Positions 1-8,467 of a stretch of 64,000 bases of DNA are shown piece after piece (position 1 is the stretch's first letter; each line of letters starts with the position of its first letter). The position numbers and the translations under genes are program-made. Origin of the DNA: JBMNMU01 sp050953505 (GTDB taxonomy: Bacteria > Bacillota > Clostridia > Peptostreptococcales > Anaerovoracaceae); the NCBI GenBank assembly GCA_050953505.1, contig JBMNMU010000001.1, forward strand, positions 558,001 to 622,000, in the 5' to 3' direction. The notes under the pieces were generated by a model that saw only the letters and a program-made list of their open reading frames with translations, was not told where the DNA came from and made no database searches.

Positions 1-181
1 TTGGGATTTTTTAATTATTAGTTGTATATTTTAAAAAAACAAATCAATATACTATTTGTGGTACAGATTTTATGGTTATCATCAATAATTGCACTTTTAG
101 TTGTAAACACTTTAACTTCTTAATAAAATGATAATATCATTAGTGCAATAATTATGATGAATCGCAAACTGCCCATTTGCA

Positions 182-217
182 AGAAAGGCTGCCATATGCA
201 GCCTTTTCTTTATTTTA
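182..217 (+). terminator. Intrinsic terminator near the left edge
   Basis: A 9-10 bp stem (AAAGGCTGC with GCAGCCTTT) with a 5 nt loop is followed by a T-rich tail. It probably ends a gene lying off the left edge. The rest of positions 1-300 is AT-rich and I see no other gene in it. Confidence 0.7.
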
Positions 218-302
218 AAACATTCCTCTCTACCTAATATTAAGCTTGTAACAGCTCTATAATATAACTATGATTTTCTTATGTTTTTTGGAGGTGAACT
301 AA

Positions 303-539
303 GTGAAAATTAATAGGCGAGGATATGTAAATGGAGAACCCATCAAAGATGAAAAACCGGACTTATCAGCAAGCGCCCCATCGGAAATAACAGTACGAGC
401 TGTTCAGGCCACCGACCGAGAGATGAATGGCCGTGGCCGCCAGCCACGGCCATTCATCTCTCGGTCTGGTGGCTGTTTTACTCAAATAAAGCTGTACTTA
501 AATATTTTTCTCCCCGATCAGGGAAAGCAACCACGATGA
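303..539 (+). CDS. Small hypothetical ORF running through a hairpin repeat
   Basis: A GTG start at 303 lies 8 nt after a good GGAGG, and the first 35 or so codons are hydrophilic (MKINRRGYVNGEPIKDEKPD). From about codon 36 the frame reads through hairpin repeat copy 1 and then antisense to the end of cysK, so the C-terminal half is almost certainly not original. I do not recognise a family. The likeliest reading is a small gene whose 3' end was replaced by the repeat. It may also be non-coding. Confidence 0.3.
   Translation: MKINRRGYVNGEPIKDEKPDLSASAPSEITVRAVQATDREMNGRGRQPRPFISRSGGCFTQIKLYLNIFLPDQGKQPR
405..475. repeat. Hairpin repeat, copy 1
   Basis: A near-perfect inverted repeat of about 33 bp per arm with a 5 nt loop (438-442). 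The core GACCGAGAGATGAATGGCC pairs with its complement, and an outer CAG/CTG plus CCACC/GGTGG stem continues beyond the core with one bulge per side. It ends 2 nt from the cysK stop codon. No long U-run follows on either strand, so it is not a typical terminator. Copies 2 and 3 are at 1908-1978 and 2584-2656, and a degraded copy is at 38932-38970. Confidence 0.9.
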
Positions 540-1368
540 AGCCTTCATCTATGTCCTTAATGCATTCTAAGGCTGCAACCATAGCGGCACCGCTACTCAT
601 TCCTACAAATATGCCTTCATGCAAGATAATAGAGCGGGCCATAGCAAAGGCTTCTTCTGATTCGATCATGACGGTCTTGTCAATCTCTTTTGGATTATAA
701 ATAGCTGGTACAATAGCTTCTTCCATGTTTTTAAGACCTTGAATATAATGGCCTTTAACTGGGTGGGCTTCAATGATTTTAATATCTGGATTTTTAGCCT
801 TTAATCCCATACCTACACCCATGATGGTGCCTGAAGTTCCTAATGCAGACACAAAGTGAGTCACTTTGCCCTGGGTATCTTCCCAGATTTCATTTGCAGT
901 AGTAGTGTAATGGGCTAGTTTATTGTATTCATTGGAAAACTGGTTTGGCATAAAATAAAGGTCCGGCTGTTCTTGAACCATCTGATGCGCTTTGCGGATA
1001 GCCCCATCAGTGCCTTGATCGGCATCGGTTAGTACAATTTTAGCGCCAAAGGCTTCAATCATTTTACGTCGCTCTACAGAAACAGCTTCGCTCATGACAA
1101 TGATAACAGAATATCCTTTTACCGCACCAATCATTGCCAATCCGATTCCTGTATTTCCAGAAGTAGGCTCAATAATGGTTTTTCCCTTTGTAAGAGCCCC
1201 GCACTCTTCTGCCTGCTCTATCATTTTTAAGGCGATACGGTCTTTGATGCTGCCTGTTGGGTTAAAACCTTCAACCTTAGTATATATTGGGATATGAGGT
1301 TTAGGGTTCAAGTGATTTATTTTGACCATAGGTGTTCGGCCAATGGTTTCCAGTATATTTTCATACAT
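478..1368 (-). CDS. cysK: Cysteine synthase (O-acetylserine sulfhydrylase)
   Basis: This cytosolic PLP enzyme makes L-cysteine from O-acetylserine and sulfide. The 296 aa length is normal to slightly short for the family. Visible motifs are the PLP lysine in NPTGSIKDR (Lys42), the substrate loop EPTSGNTGIGLA near residue 68, the phosphate-binding GTSGTIMG near 178, and the C-terminal GEKYLSTALFE typical of CysK. The ATG at 1368 follows a weak GGAAG. It is monocistronic, and hairpin repeat copy 1 lies directly after the stop. No serine acetyltransferase gene is adjacent. CysM or another fold-type II family member cannot be excluded. Confidence 0.93.
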   Translation of the reverse strand: MYENILETIGRTPMVKINHLNPKPHIPIYTKVEGFNPTGSIKDRIALKMIEQAEECGALTKGKTIIEPTSGNTGIGLAMIGAVKGYSVIIVMSEAVSVERRKMIEAFGAKIVLTDADQGTDGAIRKAHQMVQEQPDLYFMPNQFSNEYNKLAHYTTTANEIWEDTQGKVTHFVSALGTSGTIMGVGMGLKAKNPDIKIIEAHPVKGHYIQGLKNMEEAIVPAIYNPKEIDKTVMIESEEAFAMARSIILHEGIFVGMSSGAAMVAALECIKDIDEGFIVVAFPDRGEKYLSTALFE

Positions 1369-1466
1369 AAGTCTTCCGTCTTCCTTCCTTGTTTGATGTA
1401 ATATTATAATATGAATACTAAGTATTAAATGGTGACATGGCTATATTAAGCGATACAAATCATTGC

Positions 1467-1784
1467 TTATTGGCACATTTCATCAATCCAATTCAAATAT
1501 GGAGGATATCCTTCCCATATAGGTAATAATATGATTTCGGGCACCTCATAAGAGTGCTCTGCTATAATTGTATCTTGAATCTTTTCAAATAATTCCTTCT
1601 TTGTTTTAATAAATAATAGGATTTCAGAATCTCTACAGACTTCATTTTTCCATACATAATGGGAGTTAATGGGCATTGTCTGTATGCATGCTGCCAGCTT
1701 ATTCTTTAACAAAGTATCAATTATGGCATGTGCCTCATCTTGATTCCCACAAGTGACCATCACCACCGCATATTTTTCCTTCAT
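1467..1784 (-). CDS. cutA: CutA1 divalent-cation tolerance family protein
   Basis: A 105 aa protein of the trimeric ferredoxin-like CutA1 family, matching the usual family length. Characteristic segments are VMVTCGNQDEA near the N-terminus, AACIQTMPINSHYVWKNEV in the middle and EVPEIILLPI near the end. The start at 1784 is chosen because AGGAGG lies 5 nt upstream; a longer reading to 1811 has no such site. CutA is linked in E. coli to divalent metal tolerance, but its molecular role is unsettled. It is transcribed in the same direction as cysK, 98 nt upstream of it, and may be independent. Confidence 0.88.
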   Translation of the reverse strand: MKEKYAVVMVTCGNQDEAHAIIDTLLKNKLAACIQTMPINSHYVWKNEVCRDSEILLFIKTKKELFEKIQDTIIAEHSYEVPEIILLPIWEGYPPYLNWIDEMCQ

Positions 1785-1907
1785 ATTTCCTCCTACCATT
1801 AAATGTAGCACACTGCACTATAAACTTTCAACATCTTTAATTCGGCCCTCTAATTGATAACCTGACACCATGAATTTATCATTTTTGCGTTAGCCATTGC
1901 AAGTAAA

Positions 1908-1978
1908 ACAGCCAAAGACCGAGAGATGATTGGCCGTGGCTGGTGGCCACGGCCAATCATCTCTCGGTCTTTGGCTGT
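1908..1978. repeat. Hairpin repeat, copy 2 (perfect 33 bp stem)
   Basis: Left arm 1908-1940 and right arm 1946-1978 are perfectly complementary over 33 bp around the loop TGGTG. The core carries GATTGG/CCAATC where copies 1 and 3 have GAATGG/CCATTC, and the outer AAA/TTT segment also differs from the other copies, in each case with compensating changes on the other arm. The loop orientation is inverted relative to copies 1 and 3. It sits between cutA and the flavodoxin-like gene. Confidence 0.95.
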
Positions 1979-2051
1979 GGCAGTATTTTATGCTAAAATA
2001 AGCATTAGGGATTTTACTCAGAGGAAAGAAAAGGATAGGGGGAGTATTAAT

Positions 2052-2582
2052 TTGGAAATTCTAAACAAGGTTGTTTTGTATCAATCAAAATATGGATCCA
2101 CAAAAAAATATGCTCAATGGCTTGCTGAGGACTTAAAAGCCGACCTAGTAGAAACAAAAAAGGCCACTATAGGGATGATAGAAAAGTATGATACCGTCAT
2201 TTTAGGGGGCGGAATATATGCATCAGGCATTGCAGGGCTTTCTTTTCTAAAAAAACAATATAGCAGGCTTAAAGACAAGAAAGTATTAGTGTTTGCTGTA
2301 GGGGCCTCTCCCTACGATGATAAAGCAATAAATGCAGTTAGAGGGCATAACCTTAAAGGCGAGCTTGAGGGTATTCCGTTTTTTTATTGTAGAGGTGCAT
2401 GGGATGAAGAAAATATGACCTGGAAGGATCGTACACTATGTAATATGTTGAAAAAAGCCGTTGCTAAAAAAGACAAAGCCACCTATGAACCATGGGAAGC
2501 TGCTCTCATGGAAGCTATTGGCTCAAGCCATGATTGGACAGATAAGAAATATCTTAAACAAATAATTGACTACATAGAATAG
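2052..2582 (+). CDS. Flavodoxin-domain protein
   Basis: A 176 aa FMN-binding flavodoxin-fold protein. The phosphate-binding loop is YQSKYGSTKKYA at the N-terminus, and the central VILGGGIYASGI and VFAVGASPYDD segments match the Flavodoxin_5/HemG-like branch. I choose the TTG at 2052, preceded at 8 nt by AGGGGGA, because codons upstream of it read through hairpin repeat copy 2. The electron partner is unknown. The stop lies one base before hairpin copy 3, and rtcB follows 87 nt later on the same strand, so the two may be cotranscribed. Protoporphyrinogen oxidase activity is possible but not supported by neighbours. Confidence 0.82.
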   Translation: MEILNKVVLYQSKYGSTKKYAQWLAEDLKADLVETKKATIGMIEKYDTVILGGGIYASGIAGLSFLKKQYSRLKDKKVLVFAVGASPYDDKAINAVRGHNLKGELEGIPFFYCRGAWDEENMTWKDRTLCNMLKKAVAKKDKATYEPWEAALMEAIGSSHDWTDKKYLKQIIDYIE

Positions 2583-2583
2583 A

Positions 2584-2656
2584 ACAGCCAGAGAACCGAG
2601 AGATGAATGGCCGTGGCCGCCAGCCACGGCCATTCATCTCTCGGTCTCCTGGCTGT
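2584..2656. repeat. Hairpin repeat, copy 3, filling the flavodoxin-rtcB gap
   Basis: The arms 2584-2617 and 2623-2656 pair almost fully around the loop CGCCA. The core is identical to copy 1, while the outer segment (ACAGCC plus a variable stretch) differs and is largely compensated on the other arm. It begins one base after the upstream stop codon and ends just before the rtcB ribosome binding site, so the mRNA would carry it immediately 5' of rtcB. Confidence 0.93.
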
Positions 2657-2669
2657 AAGGGGGATAAGA

Positions 2670-3827
2670 ATGATAGAAATTAAAGGAGAATTCTCCACTG
2701 CAAAAGTGTTTACTGATAATATTGAAGAGGGCGCTGCTGCACAAATTAGGCAGCTGTGTGACATGGAATATACTAAAGATAGCAAGATTCGGATTATGCC
2801 AGATGTCCACGCAGGAGCAGGGTGTACTATTGGAACCACCATGACCATTAGCGACAAAATCGTCCCTAATCTTGTAGGGGTAGATATTGGTTGTGGAATG
2901 GAAACGGTCCAGATTTCAGAAAAACATATCGAATTAGAAAAATTGGATAAGCTTATTTATGAAAAAATACCTGCTGGAATGAATATCCGTAACACTCCCC
3001 ATAAATATAATGAAGAAATTGATCTAACACAGCTTAAATGCAAGGATAGGGTAAATTTAGACAGAGCAGTAAAAAGTATTGGAACCTTAGGCGGGGGCAA
3101 CCATTTTATTGAAGCTGCCAAGGATGAGGAAGGAAACTTATACATTGTCGTTCATTCGGGAAGCCGTCACTTGGGTAACGAAGTAGCCAGACTTTATCAG
3201 AAGTTGGGGTATAATAACTTGAAAAAATCTGGCAATGAGTCAGAAAAACAGGCAAGATCATATGTTCCTGAACCCCTTGCTTATGTGCATGGAGAACTTT
3301 TTAAAGATTACATTCATGATATGACCATTGTGCAGCGTTTTGCAAAGATAAATCGTAAGGCGATGATGGATGAAATCATAAGAGGAATGAGGCTCAAAGT
3401 CACCGACCAATTTACAACGATACATAATTACATGGATACTGACGCCATGATTTTGCGGAAAGGTGCAGTTTCTGCAAAGTCCGGGGAAAAACTACTGATT
3501 CCCATCAATATGAGAGATGGGAGCCTGATTTGTATCGGAAAAGGCAATGAAGACTGGAACTACTCAGCGCCTCATGGAGCTGGTAGGCTGATGAGCAGAT
3601 CACAGGCATTTAATACTTTTACACTATCTGAATTCAAAAAGCAGATGAAGGATGTTTATACAACATCAGTAAACAGCGAAACCCTTGATGAATGCCCCAT
3701 GGCATATAAGGATATGAATGATATTATTGACAAAATCGGGCCTACGGCAGATGTTATAAAGATTATTAAGCCAATTTACAATTTTAAGGCGGCGGAAAAG
3801 AATAAAACAAGAAGTCGAAAGAAATAA
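2670..3827 (+). CDS. rtcB: RtcB-family RNA-splicing ligase
   Basis: GTP- and Mn-dependent ligase joining RNA 2',3'-cyclic phosphate or 3'-phosphate ends to 5'-OH ends. Diagnostic motifs are MPDVHAGAG (43-51), VGVDIGCGM with the metal-binding Cys75, LGGGNHFIE, HSGSRHLG, and the C-terminal NYSAPHGAGRLMSR carrying the guanylylated histidine. At 385 aa it is a shorter version of the family. The ATG at 2670 follows AAGGGGG; upstream codons lie inside hairpin repeat copy 3. No rtcA or rtcR gene is adjacent. A role in RNA repair or tRNA repair is the family expectation, and the natural substrate here is unknown. Confidence 0.95.
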   Translation: MIEIKGEFSTAKVFTDNIEEGAAAQIRQLCDMEYTKDSKIRIMPDVHAGAGCTIGTTMTISDKIVPNLVGVDIGCGMETVQISEKHIELEKLDKLIYEKIPAGMNIRNTPHKYNEEIDLTQLKCKDRVNLDRAVKSIGTLGGGNHFIEAAKDEEGNLYIVVHSGSRHLGNEVARLYQKLGYNNLKKSGNESEKQARSYVPEPLAYVHGELFKDYIHDMTIVQRFAKINRKAMMDEIIRGMRLKVTDQFTTIHNYMDTDAMILRKGAVSAKSGEKLLIPINMRDGSLICIGKGNEDWNYSAPHGAGRLMSRSQAFNTFTLSEFKKQMKDVYTTSVNSETLDECPMAYKDMNDIIDKIGPTADVIKIIKPIYNFKAAEKNKTRSRKK

Positions 3828-3905
3828 CCCCTAACAATAGCATAGCAAACTCTTTTAGAATTGCAGTGCTGAATTATTTATTAAGAAAAAACATTAAAAT
3901 ATAGG

Positions 3906-3951
3906 TTGACATATGTATACCATGGGAGTATTATTTAGGTAGACAGATGTA
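3906..3951 (+). promoter_or_regulatory. Promoter with paired BlaI-type operator sites
   Basis: TTGACA (3906-3911), a 17 nt spacer and TATTAT (3929-3934) form a near-consensus sigma-A promoter. Two direct copies of GACAKATGTA, at 3908-3917 over the -35 box and 3942-3951 just after the -10 box, resemble BlaI/MecI operator halves (TACA/TGTA). This fits autorepression by the product of the next gene. Confidence 0.72.
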
Positions 3952-3979
3952 CACTTGATTTTCAAAAGGGGTTGTTAAT

Positions 3980-4360
3980 ATGAAACAAATCAATTTATCT
4001 GACGGGGAGTGGAATATTATGAATATCCTCTGGGAATCTGCCCCCATGACCATTACCCAGCTTACAGCCGCTCTAAAGGAAACTACTGGCTGGAGCAAGC
4101 ATACAATAATTACAATGCTAAACCGCATGGAAGCGAAGGGTGCGGTAAGGTATGAGAAGAGGACCAGGGCAAAGCAATATTATCCTACAGTGGAACGCGA
4201 CGAAATAGCATTAGAAGAGACGGAAAACTTTCTTGACAAGGTATACGCGGGAAGCTTAGGACTGATGGTGAACACAATGGTTGAGAAAAAAAGTTTATCA
4301 AAAGAAGAAATCGACGAACTCTATGCCATTTTAAAAAAGGCTGAGGAGGAAGAAAAATGA
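3980..4360 (+). CDS. BlaI/MecI-family transcriptional repressor
   Basis: A 126 aa winged-helix repressor typical of the family: N-terminal SDGEWNIMNILWE, recognition region GWSKHTIITMLNRMEAKGAV, and a C-terminal dimerisation helix rich in acidic residues. BlaI-type repressors bind paired operators as dimers and are inactivated by cleavage triggered by a membrane M56 sensor. The downstream M56 gene overlaps by 4 nt (ATGA), so the two are translationally coupled. No beta-lactamase gene is nearby, so the regulon is not necessarily antibiotic resistance. Confidence 0.93.
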   Translation: MKQINLSDGEWNIMNILWESAPMTITQLTAALKETTGWSKHTIITMLNRMEAKGAVRYEKRTRAKQYYPTVERDEIALEETENFLDKVYAGSLGLMVNTMVEKKSLSKEEIDELYAILKKAEEEEK

Positions 4361-5874
4361 TCAATACAATTATATCTTCATCTGTTCTGATTATGATTAT
4401 CCTAGCCATAAGGGTTGTATTTAAGGGGAAAATCAACCCTATAGTGCAATATGGACTCTGGAGTCTTGTGGCACTTAGGCTAGCAGCCTTTAACTTCTTT
4501 GGCCTCCACCCAGTAAAAAGCACATTCAGTGTAATGAATGTAGTAAGTCGTGCTGAAGCAACCCTTCGAGGCGCATCCAATGTGGAGGGAGTCCTCGCAG
4601 GTCATGGAGAGGCAGAAGCAATTGATAATGCAGTGCTAATCATGGATAATGTGCAAACCGGCATCATAACCAGCGGTGAGGGGATTACACCGGCAGCAGC
4701 AATAGACTGGCAGCTTATAATGATGAATATCTGGATAGTAGGAGTGATTGTTTTAGGGCTTTGGCTCATCCATGTGAACCGCAAGTTTGGTAGAAAGCTT
4801 CTGAAAAACAGAATGTTTCTCATGTCTGTGAGGGCAGACGGAAATGGTAATCTTGCTCATGACGGGAAGGCTCTTATTTATAAAGATGCCAATATTAATA
4901 AAGCAAAATTGCTACCAGTTTATGTAGTTGAAAATCTTGATTCTCCCTGCCTTATGGGAACCAAGGGAGCGGCCATATACGTGCCCCCAGGGGTTGCGGC
5001 AGATCAAGAACGGCTTCGTTTTGCCATTGCTCACGAACTATGCCATTACAAGCACCATGACTTAATTTGGGCTATTGTCCGAGGCGCACTACTAGTATTT
5101 TTCTGGTTCAATCCTTTGGTGTGGGTGGCTGCAATAATGTCCAAAAGGGACTGCGAGCTGGCTTGTGACTACAGTGTACTAAAGGAGATTGGCAAGGAAG
5201 ACAGACTGGCATATGGCCGTACTTTAGTTGATTTAATAAGCCGGAGCAATCATAAGAGCGACGTCCTGCAAATGGCCACCACCATGTACGGCAGTGCAGA
5301 TGGAATAAAGGAAAGAATCACCTTCATTGCAAGGAATAAGAAAATGAAGGCTACAACCTTGATTGCCGTATTGCTGATTGCTCTCTTTTCAGTTGGCTGT
5401 ACTTTCACAGCAGCGCCGGATGATGCAGATGATTTTGACAATGGAACTAACACAGGAGTTAATTCTGAATATGAAGAAGAACCTGGTTACTCTGAATACC
5501 TTGAGAGAATCAGTGCATTTATGAAAGAAGAATCAGAAAAAACTTTTTCACCTTATTATGAACTATTAGATTTTGAAATCTCAAATTATAAGGAAGAGGT
5601 TGTAAATGGGAATGTGGAGGGCACCTTTAACTATAAGATTATCCACAAAAACTATGATAGAGACCCGGACACAGTAGCGTATATCAAGGAAGCAAAAGAA
5701 AAGGGCAATCCAAATTATCAGCAAATGTATGATGAATACCTACAGCCACAAGAAATGAATTTTCATTTAAAGGTTGTTATTGACGAGAATGATTCTATGA
5801 CGCTATATTCTAATATCTCTCCAGTAGGAGTTGAATGGGAAGAGACTAAAATGTCCGACTATATTCTTAGATAA
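4357..5874 (+). CDS. M56 (BlaR1-like) membrane metalloprotease sensor
   Basis: A 505 aa membrane protein with two N-terminal hydrophobic segments, a third around residues 125-145, a cytoplasmic zinc protease domain with HELCH (226-230) and CELACDYSVL, and a last membrane segment near 330-350. The C-terminal extracellular part (about 355-505) is acidic and unlike the penicillin-binding domain of BlaR1; a cysteine (SVGCTF) sits at the membrane exit. It probably cleaves or inactivates the adjacent BlaI repressor on sensing an unknown ligand. The ATG overlaps the blaI stop by 4 nt. Confidence 0.88.
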   Translation: MINTIISSSVLIMIILAIRVVFKGKINPIVQYGLWSLVALRLAAFNFFGLHPVKSTFSVMNVVSRAEATLRGASNVEGVLAGHGEAEAIDNAVLIMDNVQTGIITSGEGITPAAAIDWQLIMMNIWIVGVIVLGLWLIHVNRKFGRKLLKNRMFLMSVRADGNGNLAHDGKALIYKDANINKAKLLPVYVVENLDSPCLMGTKGAAIYVPPGVAADQERLRFAIAHELCHYKHHDLIWAIVRGALLVFFWFNPLVWVAAIMSKRDCELACDYSVLKEIGKEDRLAYGRTLVDLISRSNHKSDVLQMATTMYGSADGIKERITFIARNKKMKATTLIAVLLIALFSVGCTFTAAPDDADDFDNGTNTGVNSEYEEEPGYSEYLERISAFMKEESEKTFSPYYELLDFEISNYKEEVVNGNVEGTFNYKIIHKNYDRDPDTVAYIKEAKEKGNPNYQQMYDEYLQPQEMNFHLKVVIDENDSMTLYSNISPVGVEWEETKMSDYILR

Positions 5875-5983
5875 AGAATTATCATGGTTTTAACCGATTG
5901 CTAGCTACCTTTACTAGAAAAGTATAAATGTATCATTAAGACCTAAAGGCGTGGAAAAGTTGTTATAGGAGTAGAAGGCTAAT

Positions 5984-6538
5984 ATGAAAAAGACTTTATT
6001 GACTTTAATTATTATGACATTATTAATTTCTGGCTGTAGTGGAGAGACAAAGGACCCAAAGGATACTGAGAACCAATCAGTTGGAGCAATCGACAATTCT
6101 TCCATTGAAGATGAAAATCAACAAGAGCAGAGTGAAACTAATATAAATTTCAATAAATTTACAGGGGCACCTGGGGATGCTGTTGCACTGATTATTAATT
6201 TACCAACACAAGAGCAAATGTCTACACTAAAAGTTTCACAAGTATTAAATTTACAGGAAACCGATGAAAAAATTATTTTTATCCCAAGATATGAGCATTC
6301 GGAGGTAAAGGTCTATTCACTGGACTTTGACGGGGATGTTGAACGCTTTAATGAAACTGAAATTTATTATAATTCTGATTGTGACAAGGAATTTTCACTA
6401 GAGATACAAACCCTACGCTCCGAAGGTATTCCAAACTATAAAATGGTAATCAATACTCCAGACAACATCGAGAAGGAGTACCTACTCATAAGTGATGGTA
6501 AGAACGGAAATCCAAATATAGAATACGTTATAAAGTAA
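5984..6538 (+). CDS. Small secreted lipoprotein of unknown function
   Basis: A 184 aa protein with a lipoprotein signal peptide: a charged MKK start, a hydrophobic stretch and the lipobox LISGC (Cys18), then a Ser/Asp/Glu-rich linker to about residue 50. The remaining 130 residues look like a small beta-rich globular domain, but I recognise no family. It lies 109 nt after the M56 gene and could belong to the same regulon. A strong terminator follows. Function unknown. Confidence 0.65.
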   Translation: MKKTLLTLIIMTLLISGCSGETKDPKDTENQSVGAIDNSSIEDENQQEQSETNINFNKFTGAPGDAVALIINLPTQEQMSTLKVSQVLNLQETDEKIIFIPRYEHSEVKVYSLDFDGDVERFNETEIYYNSDCDKEFSLEIQTLRSEGIPNYKMVINTPDNIEKEYLLISDGKNGNPNIEYVIK

Positions 6539-6567
6539 GTTTTATTAAGGTAATTTGATATCCACGA

Positions 6568-6595
6568 ACAGCTGCGCGAAAGCCAGCTGTTTTTG
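6568..6595 (+). terminator. Intrinsic terminator after the lipoprotein gene
   Basis: ACAGCTG pairs with CAGCTGT across a 9 nt loop, followed by five T residues. It closes the blaI-M56-lipoprotein block. Confidence 0.85.
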
Positions 6596-6785
6596 TCATT
6601 ATGGGCTTTAAATAATAAGGCCATCTTTGTGCTATAAATACATTAGTCAAGTCACGTTAAACCTATGAAAGGCGGATTAGAGGTAGAATTTTACTGTTTT
6701 TAGCATTATAATGAAGGCATTAACAGTATTTTTTTAATCCTAGTTTCATCTAGGTAAAATGTTAAGGAAAAGTGAGGAGATGTCC

Positions 6786-7274
6786 ATGTTCAGAGAAATG
6801 AGAAGAGGAAAGCAATTGCTATCTATGGAAGATACTGTGGCTGTAATGAACAGATGCACAAATGGGGCGCTGGCCTGCATCGGCGATGAAGGTTACCCAT
6901 ACTCCGTTCCACTTAATTATGTATATTTTAAGGATAAGGTCTACTTTCACTCAGCAAAGTCAGGACATAAAATTGATGCCATTATGAAGAATCCAAAGGT
7001 ATCCTTTTCGGTAACAGATGAAGATACTATCGTAAGCGAAGAATATACCAGTTATTTTCGTAGTGTTATAATTTTTGGTAAAGTCAGAATCGTCGAAGGC
7101 GGAGAATGGTATGAAGCTTTTAGAGCCTTGGTTGAAAAGTATTCAGGGGATATGCCTAAAGAGGCTAAACATAAGGAGATAATTGAGTGTACCCAATCTC
7201 ATATTATAGCCATTGACGTAGAACACATTACTGGCAAGGAAGCTATTGAATATGTAAATGCAAAGGAAGGGTAG
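6786..7274 (+). CDS. Pyridoxamine 5'-phosphate oxidase-family (NimA-like) FMN protein
   Basis: A 162 aa FMN-binding split-barrel protein. The N-terminal MRRGKQLLSMEDTVAVMNRC, the ALACIGDEGYPYSVPLNYVYFKD-type strand pair and HSAKSGHKIDAI are typical of the NimA/PPOX-like group, which includes nitroimidazole reductases and small flavin-dependent oxidoreductases. I choose the ATG at 6786 because GAGGAG lies 6 nt upstream; an ATG at 6780 overlaps that site. It is 8 nt upstream of the macro-domain gene on the same strand and is probably cotranscribed with it. The substrate is unknown. Confidence 0.83.
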   Translation: MFREMRRGKQLLSMEDTVAVMNRCTNGALACIGDEGYPYSVPLNYVYFKDKVYFHSAKSGHKIDAIMKNPKVSFSVTDEDTIVSEEYTSYFRSVIIFGKVRIVEGGEWYEAFRALVEKYSGDMPKEAKHKEIIECTQSHIIAIDVEHITGKEAIEYVNAKEG

Positions 7275-7282
7275 TTGATACA

Positions 7283-8311
7283 ATGCCGCTAGAAATTATA
7301 AGAAACGATATAACGAAAATGAAAGTGGATGTGATTGTAAATGCTGCCAATAGCAGGCTAGAGCAGGGTGGTGGCGTTTGTGGAGCAATTTTTGCTGCTG
7401 CAGGAGCTGATAAGCTTCGGGAGGAATGCAGGAAAATCGGATATTGTGCCACAGGCAATGTGGTAATGACAGAAGGTTATGATCTGCCGACGAAAAAAAT
7501 TATTCATGCAGTAGGCCCGATCTGGAGCGGAGGTCAGCATAATGAAGAAGAACTTCTGACTTCATGCTATACAAAGGCTTTAAAACTTGCTCATGAGAAT
7601 AACCTTACTTCAATTGCCTTCCCTCTTATTTCCTCAGGAATTTTTGGCTATCCAAAAGATCAAGCCTTACAGGTGGCCATTCATGCCATTGGCACATTTT
7701 TGCTAAAGCATGATATGATGGTTTATCTTGTCATTTTTGATAAAAAATCTTATGAGCTCAGTGAGAAACTGTTTAGCCCTATCGCTAAATATATAGATGA
7801 CAACTATGTAGATACTCATATAAAGGAGCCTACTGATTGGCTATATGAGGTTAATCGTCAAATTCAAGAGGAAGGCGAGCTTGATATCCTATTTAACGCA
7901 GAAAGTCCAGACTACTTACCTACAGAAACAAAGTCAATTCGAAGCTTAAAGGACGTGGTGAATGAGCTGGAAGAATCTTTTTCCCAGATGCTCCTAAGGC
8001 TGATTGATGAAAAAGGACAGAAGGACTCCCATGTCTATAAACGTGCAAATATTGATCGAAAGCTATTCTCCAAAATACGAAGCAATCCAAACTATCAACC
8101 AAGTAAGAATACAGCTCTTGCGCTGGCGATCGCATTAGAACTTAGTTTAGACGAAACAAAGGATCTTCTTGCCAGGGCGGGATATGCACTTTCACCTAGC
8201 AGCAAGCTTGACCTGATTATTGAGTATTTTATTAAAAATAATAACTATAATATATTCGAGATTAATGAAGCCCTCTTTGCTTTTGACCAGCAGCTACTTG
8301 GCGTTTCATAA
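7283..8311 (+). CDS. Macro domain protein fused to a C-terminal HTH-like domain
   Basis: A 342 aa protein. Residues 1-170 form a MacroD-type ADP-ribose binding/hydrolase domain: DVIVNAANSRLEQGGGV near residues 14-30 and PLISSGIFGYP near 113-123. Residues 225-340 resemble a helical XRE-like DNA-binding region (VYKRANIDRKLFSKIR, ALALAIALELSLDETKDLL). Macro domains of this type remove ADP-ribose from proteins or nucleic acids, so this could be a regulator that responds to ADP-ribose. It follows the FMN protein by 8 nt. The fusion recurs in Firmicutes to my knowledge, but its role is not established. Confidence 0.87.
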   Translation: MPLEIIRNDITKMKVDVIVNAANSRLEQGGGVCGAIFAAAGADKLREECRKIGYCATGNVVMTEGYDLPTKKIIHAVGPIWSGGQHNEEELLTSCYTKALKLAHENNLTSIAFPLISSGIFGYPKDQALQVAIHAIGTFLLKHDMMVYLVIFDKKSYELSEKLFSPIAKYIDDNYVDTHIKEPTDWLYEVNRQIQEEGELDILFNAESPDYLPTETKSIRSLKDVVNELEESFSQMLLRLIDEKGQKDSHVYKRANIDRKLFSKIRSNPNYQPSKNTALALAIALELSLDETKDLLARAGYALSPSSKLDLIIEYFIKNNNYNIFEINEALFAFDQQLLGVS

Positions 8312-8467
8312 ATCAGGCTAAAAAATGTCGCTTCCCATGCGACCTTTGTGATTGCTCAAAATGTTATCCTCAAGTCAACATAAGGGCTTGAATAATAGAA
8401 TTTCTAAAAAGAGACTTGTTCAAGAGCTCTAAAAATTCAGATGAAGGATTGAAGGAGGATAACAAAA

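Noticed and set aside
405..2656. Hairpin repeats as simple intrinsic terminators
   Set aside because: They lack a following U-run, and one sits directly ahead of a ribosome binding site inside a likely transcript.
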